Part shown: piece by piece, positions 59,072-64,000 of the stretch
How the letters are laid out: each line of letters starts with the position of its first letter
Numbering within the stretch: the stretch's first letter is position 1
Source of the DNA: Siphonodentalium dalli
Lineage: Eukaryota; Mollusca; Scaphopoda; Gadilida; Siphonodentaliidae
Assembly (NCBI GenBank): GCA_032622095.1
Contig: CP136061.1
Coordinates: 263,906,077 to 263,970,076, forward strand
Direction: 5' to 3'
Length of the DNA stretch: 64,000 nt
Made by a program: the position numbers and the translations under genes
Notes under the pieces: model-generated
The model's input: the letters and a program-made list of their open reading frames with translations, nothing else
Database searches by the model: none
Told to the model about the DNA's origin: nothing

Positions 59072-59349
59072 ATAATGTTCGTCTGATGTAACTTTGTTCC
59101 ATTTTTGTTATCATCATATCATGTTATCTCTGTATGTATGTTGTCATTGTTTTAATTTATTTAAATAAACATAAAACATAAAAAATAAAATTGTATATTT
59201 TAATTGAGGTCCGTATGAGCCAGGGTCCGTATAAGCCGGGGTCCGTATAAGCCAGGGTCCGTATCAGCCGGAGGTCCGTATCAGCCAGGGTCCGTATGAG
59301 CCAGGGTCCGTAAGAGCCAGGGTCCGTATCAGCCGGCATTCCACGCACC

Positions 59350-59700
59350 AACCCATTAGCATTCAGCGGGTCAAGCTATCTCTTTTCGATGTTGAGAAAT
59401 TCGGGAGTTGACGCAAAACGAAAACGCCATTATTTAGCTATAGAACAGCTGCAGACTGCACAAACATAAATGTCCCGAAACGGAGCGCCTTGACTTGATC
59501 AATGAAGAACTCCGTCGCGATGAACACACTACACTGTTCAAACTTCCCGTGACGTCGACGCTGCAATCCACGTTTACGCACCGGTCTCGGGGAAAATTGC
59601 AGCTGAGCTGCAACTGGCCCCTGCGTCAAAGCTTTCCGACCTATACACGCCCTCAGATGACGGGTGTAGTGGCTTATAAGCTGACCAAGTGAATATATAT
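59350..59700 (+). pseudogene. Degenerate coding remnant downstream of the element
   Basis: Immediately right of the target duplication, an open plus-strand frame reads NPLAFSGSSYLFSMLRNSG and stays open for ~100 bp to a stop. Its phase agrees with the frame left of the element (ESNYAMLLGYART near 58100-58141). Further on, other frames give protein-like stretches such as SGKIAAELQLAPASKLSDLY. With the relics at 55679-57986 this suggests a formerly coding segment now broken by mutation and by the 1.2-kb insertion. No family is recognised. Confidence 0.35.
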
Positions 59701-59704
59701 GTAT

Positions 59705-60208
59705 TATATAATATATTCTGCAAAATAATATGGAGAGCCTCGGCCGGCGAGGATATTGGGCCGTCCCTGGGCCCCCTGCCTATGTTCATACGGAACTGTT
59801 ACTTCGCTACAGGAATATAATTATATTTATATATGTAATTCTTGCAAAACATTTAAATTTTATGTAATTAGGTTATTGGTCGAATTGTTTGCGTTCAAAT
59901 TCTACGAGTATACCCGATGGTAGAGTCCGCTGACCTACCCTGCTGGGAGCTTTGTTTTGGGTGAATTGGGGTGTGAATGGACCTCCCTTCTGGGAACAGG
60001 GGTTGGGATTGTTTATGGTCTGAATTGAGCACTACATGCTTGATAAAAAAGACCTATTACCCTCCCTTGTCTATATAGTATGATTTATCGGTCAGTGTTA
60101 ATTAGCATGGGGATAAACATGCTGTCTGGTGTAATTTTGGGTCTTTATCGGTGGGTTTTCAGACGAAAAATATCCATTATACTGGCTCCTCGCATCACTG
60201 TTAAAACT
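59705..60208. other. No gene recognised
   Basis: AT-rich sequence with a GC-rich patch (59740-59790). No supported feature. Confidence 0.45.
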
Positions 60209-62977
60209 GCATTATCTCGAAATATAGGAAGAACGATCGTACTTATATCAGCGAATAGAAGAGAATATGGTGTGGTAAACAAACAACGCTTTAAGAGTAC
60301 ATTTATTTTTCTTTTAGAGTTATTGTTCTTAGGTAAAAAAAAAAGCGCGTGACCCCATCCCCTTTTTCAGTTCGGGTTTTTTTTGCCAGGGTAATTATTT
60401 TGTTAGCTCATAGACCCTCATTTTTCTTCTGTTTATCTAACCTCTCATATACCTCTCATGCACTCCCTCCAAATCCTATATTGCTTACATACCCTATCCT
60501 ATATCGCTCATTTGCTCTTTACCCATATCCTCCGTCGCCTATTCGATGATAAAACCTCTCCCCTCTCGCTCAGTTGCTCTTTTTTCCCTATCCCCACTCG
60601 CTCAGTTGCTCCTTTTCATCTCCTCTCTCACTCAGTTGCTCTTTTTCCCCTCACCTCTTTCGCTCAGTTGCTCTTTCCCCCTCTCCTCTCTCGCTCAGTT
60701 GCTCTTTGTCCCTCCCTTCTCTCGCTCAGTTGTTCTTTGTCTCTCTCATGTCTCGCTCAGTTGCTCTTTTTTTTTACATCTCCCTCTCGCTTAGTTGCTC
60801 TTTTGTACATATCCTCTTCCGATCAGTTGCTCTTTTTTACCTCTCCCATCTCGCTCAGTCGCTCTTTTTTCCTCTCCTCTCTCGCTCAGTTGCTCTTTTC
60901 CCATCACCTCTCTCGCTCAGTTTTTCTTTTTTCCTCTCCTCTCTCACTCAGTTGCTCTTTGTCCTTCCCATCTCTCGCTCAGTTGCTAAATTTTTCCTCT
61001 CCTCTCTCGCTCAGTTGCTCTTTTTTCTCTCTGCTCTCTCGCTCAGTTGCTCTTTTTCCCTCTCCTCTCTCTCTCAGTGGCTCCTTTTCCCCTCTCCTCT
61101 CTCACTTGGTTGTTCTTTGTCCCTCTCCCCTCTCGCTCTGTTGCTCTGTTTTGCTCTCATCTCTCGCTCAGGTGCTCTTTTCCCTTCACCTCTCTCGCTC
61201 AGTTGCTCGTTTTGTCCCTCCCCTCTATCGCTCAGTTGCTCATTTTCCCCCTCTCCTCTCTCTCTCAGTTGCTCTTGTTTCCCCTCCTCTCGCTCGGTTG
61301 TTCTTTGTCCCTCTCCCCTCTCGCTCAGTTGCTATTTTCCCCTCTCCTCTCTCGCTCAGTTGCTCTTTGTCACTCTCCCCTCTCGCTCAGTTGCTCTTTG
61401 TCCCTCTCCTCTCTCGCTCAGTTGTTCTGTTTTCCTCTCCTCTCTCGCTCAGTTGCTCTTTTTCCTTCACCTCTCTCGCTTAATTGCTCTTTTGTACATA
61501 TCCTCTTCCGATCAGTTGCTCTTTTTTACCTCTCCCATCTCGCTCAGTCGCTCTTTTTTCCTCTCCTCTCTCGCTCAGTTGCTCTTTTCCCATCGCCTCT
61601 CTCGCTCAGTTGCTCTTTTTTCCTCTCCTCTCTCACTCAGTTGCTCTTTGTCCCTCCCATCTCTCGCTCAGTTGCTCATTTTTTCCTCTCCTCTCTCGCT
61701 CAGTTGCTCTTTTTTCTCTCTGCTCTCTCGCTCAGTTGCTCTTTTTCCCTCTCCTCTCTCTCTCAGTGGCTCCTTTATCCCTCTCCTCTCTCACTTGGTT
61801 GTTCTTTGTCCCTCTCCCCTCTCGCTCGGTTGCTCTGTTTTGCACTCATCTCTCGCTCAGGTGCTCTTTTCCCTTCACCTCTCTTGCTCAGTGGCTCGTT
61901 TTGTCCTCTCCCCTCTATCGCTCAGTTGCTCATTTTCCCCCTCTCCTCTCTCGCTCAGTTGCACTTTTTCCCCCCTCCTCTCTCGCTCGGTTGTTCTTTG
62001 TCCCTCTCCCCTCTCGCTCAGTTGCTATTTTCCCCTCTCCTCTCTCGCTCAGTTGTTCTGTTTTCCTCTCCTCTCTCGCTCAGGTGCTCTTTTTCATTCA
62101 CCTCTCTCGCTCAGTTGCTCATTTCCCCCCTCTCCTCTCTCGCTCAGTTGCACTCCCCCCCCCCCTCCTCTCTCGCTCTGTTGTTCTTTGTCCCTCTCCT
62201 CTCTCGCTCAGTTGCTCTTTGTCCCTCTCCCCTCTCGCTCAGTTGCTCTTTGTCCCTCTCCTCTCTCAGTTGTTCTGTTTTCCTCTCCTCTCTCGCTCAG
62301 GTGCTCTTTTTCCTTCACCTCTCTCGCTCAGTTGCTCTTTGTCCTTCACATCTCTCGCTCAGTTGCTCTTTTTGTCCTCTCCTCTCTCGCTCAGTTGTTC
62401 TTTGTCCCTATCCCCTCTCGCTCAGTTGCTCTTTTTCCCCCTCTCCTCTCTCGTTCAGTTGTTCTTTTTCCCTCTCATCTCTCGCTCAGTTGTTCTTTGA
62501 CCCTCTCCCCTCTCGCTCAGTTGTTCTTTTTCCCTCTCCTCTCTCGCTCAGCTGTTCTTTGTCCCTCTCACCTCTCGCTCAGTTGTTCTTTTTTCCTCTC
62601 CTCTCTCGCTCAGTTGTTCTTCTTCCCTCTCCCCTCTCGGTCAGTTGTTATTTTTTCCCTCTGATCTCTCCCTCAGTTGCCCTTTTTTCCCTCTCATCTC
62701 TCGCTCAGTTGTTCATTTTTCCCCCCTCCTCTCTCGCTCAGTTACTCTTTATCCCTCTTCGAATGACCTTTTCTCTTTTCTACGCACGATCCCCCTACAA
62801 AAAAAAACCCGAACCGAAAAAGGGGATAGGCCGTGCGTGCCTTTTTTTTTACATAAGAACAATAACTCTAAAAGAAAATAAACGTTCTCTTAAAGCGGCG
62901 TTTGTATACCACACCATATTCTCTCTGCTTTTCGCTGATATAAGGGCGATCATTTTTCCTATATTTTGAGATAATGC
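60209..62977. mobile_element. Element with ~190-bp inverted repeats enclosing a CT minisatellite
   Basis: The left arm (60209-60395) and the reverse complement of the right arm (62785-62977) align over about 190 bp at roughly 85% by eye. Shared segments include GCATTATCTC, AATATAGGAA, CTTATATCAGCGAA, GAATATGGTGTGGT, TTTTAGAGTTATTGTTCTTA and ATCCCCTTTTTC. Nearly everything between the arms is the CT-rich minisatellite. No target duplication is seen at these edges, and no transposase is encoded. The architecture recalls foldback-type elements with tandem-repeat interiors. Confidence 0.72.
60545..62760 (+). repeat. CT-rich ~33-bp minisatellite, about 65 units
   Basis: The unit is CTCTCGCTCAGTTGCTCTTT followed by TTCCCTCTCCT, with 28-36 bp length variants. 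The plus strand is almost pure pyrimidine with rare purines and no TAA/TAG/TGA, so all three forward frames stay open for 300-700 codons (SLSCSFPLSSLAQLLF-type repeats). These are not genes. A block starting TTTTGTACATATCCTCTTCC is present at 60801 and again at 61492, showing a ~690-bp higher-order duplication. Confidence 0.92.
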
Positions 62978-62989
62978 ACGGGTGCCATT

Positions 62990-64000
62990 TATGCGGACAT
63001 ATCTTATCGGCGAACTACAATCTACAAAGACATAAGAATAGTAAACATGGAGTTATGTCAAGAACGAAGAACGATATATTCGGGCGATAAGAAGACGCTG
63101 CGTATGACCGAGAAACGGTTCTAGATTCGGACGAAGATGAACTGGAAATTGGACAATAATTATTCAAAATGTTATTCTCGTCTTCGTTATATATTAATAT
63201 TTGGATGGGAGAGAAGATGGATGAGAAAGAGAAACGATACGTATTGATAAAATGTACATCAAGAGCCCTAACATTTTAGGTTTAAATATTTTTCTGTGTC
63301 CTTTTACCTTTCACCCACTGCGCGTGTCTTGTGTTTCTTTAAAATTCATTCATAATGAGTGCAGTGTCCCTTTAGAGTGAATTGTGTTCCTGTAATATTC
63401 ACACACCAATATTGCATCACACCCCTTTATCTTCCACATACCTAGATTGCCTCTTTCCCCTTTAACATTTACGCGCCGAGAACGCCTCATGTCACTTTAA
63501 TATTCCCCACCGTGAGTGCAGTGTCCCCCCTAAATGATGTCATAGCGTGACTGTACTGTAACAGGTTATAGCGCATAAACAAACAGGGGATATATTTTAA
63601 TTAGTTATTAATGTGGATCCAACGAGATGGTTTACCATTCTGACCTGATTAGTATGCATCTGTGAAAATGCATCGGTATAACCTGCAAGATTGGAGTCGA
63701 ATGTTTTGAGCTACTTGTGTAATGGATCTATCAGTCTGCCTATGGCGTAAGATGGTAACACGTCTGGTGTTCTGTCCACAATCGGGGATTACACACAGAT
63801 TGGCAGAAGCCAGACTCGTGGCAGTTAATGATTTAAACGTATGTAATTACATTATTTGAACATTCGATGTTGCATGTTTTCCCTAGTCATGTTGATTGAT
63901 TCCTGATAGTTCGATTGCAGGTATCCACCAATATTTAAAGGGATTGTGTTTGATGTTCTCGAACATTCGAGAAATAAATGCATTGGCTGTTATGCATGGT
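62990..64000. other. No gene recognised
   Basis: Unique-looking sequence. A few diverged motifs of the type GAGTGCAGTGTCCC-TTTA recur between 63310 and 63530. No supported frame to the window end. Confidence 0.45.

Larger units (their letters stand above)
58142..59341. mobile_element. 1.2-kb element with tandem-repeat TIRs and perfect 8-bp TSD
   Basis: CACGCACC at 58134-58141 is repeated exactly at 59342-59349. Between them, the left terminus GATATGCGGCTTATACGG and the right terminus (reverse complement GAATGCCGGCTGATACGG) start inverted arms. The arms are built from a ~17-bp unit, ACGGACCCTGGCTNAT, about seven units on the left (to ~58260) and nine on the right (from ~59205). The inner edges also mirror each other (CATACGGACCTCAATTAAA). 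The interior holds two direct duplications (58279/58414 and 58555/58710) and a small ORF. The host reading phase on the two sides of the target duplication agrees, so the element appears to have split a coding frame. Confidence 0.8.

Noticed and set aside
60458-62969. Very long plus-strand open frames (up to ~700 codons) rich in Ser/Leu/Phe/Pro
   Set aside because: All three forward frames are open because the strand is almost pure pyrimidine and built of ~33-bp units. There is no start context, no non-repeat domain, and the frames are mutually exclusive.

Overview
This window looks like AT-rich, gene-poor nuclear DNA from an animal, most likely a marine invertebrate and plausibly a mollusc. 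That is inference: the evidence is CR1/L2-type LINE debris (one piece keeps a 2A-like N-terminus), hAT and other TIR transposons, a Helitron end, many hairpin MITEs, and repeats of a style known from molluscan genomes. No bacterial gene organisation, rRNA gene, intact tRNA or CRISPR array is visible. I see no conserved single-copy host gene.

Layout. 1-9700: dispersed and tandem repeats, including a duplicated array at 4060-7560 and a degenerate array at 7960-9650. 9700-12500: a Helitron 3' end, a 32-bp minisatellite and the first copy of a ~1 kb dispersed repeat. 12740-15290: a broken LINE on the minus strand. 17750-20165: an array of ~300-bp units. 21941-23373 and 25719-25974: two members of a TIR family (ends CACTGAAAAA, CTTAGTCA motifs), one carrying a LINE fragment. 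26345-31140: a second copy of the ~1 kb repeat, split by nested transposons. 31600-33665: a 45-bp minisatellite. 41597-45640: a 4-kb TIR element with apparent 8-bp target duplications and a two-exon gene for a C2H2-type zinc-finger protein. 51380-52340: a duplicated exon-like unit and a hairpin. 55679-57986: relics of an unnamed, possibly virus- or transposon-derived gene cluster. 58142-59341: a 1.2-kb element with satellite-like inverted termini and a perfect 8-bp target duplication. 60209-62977: ~190-bp inverted repeats enclosing a CT-rich minisatellite.

Nearly all long open frames here are artefacts of tandem repeats whose period is a multiple of three, or of a pyrimidine-rich strand with no stops. 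The coding signals I trust are the LINE pieces, the two-exon zinc-finger gene, the hAT BED-finger relic, the frameshifted relic at 56735-57952 and, more weakly, small frames at 51919-52128, 55679-55984 and 58937-59071. The most interesting candidates are the zinc-finger-encoding 4-kb element, the 8-bp-TSD element with tandem-repeat termini, the inverted-repeat-bounded CT minisatellite, and a recurring 10-mer, AAAGAGCGTT, found nine times in largely unrelated contexts.
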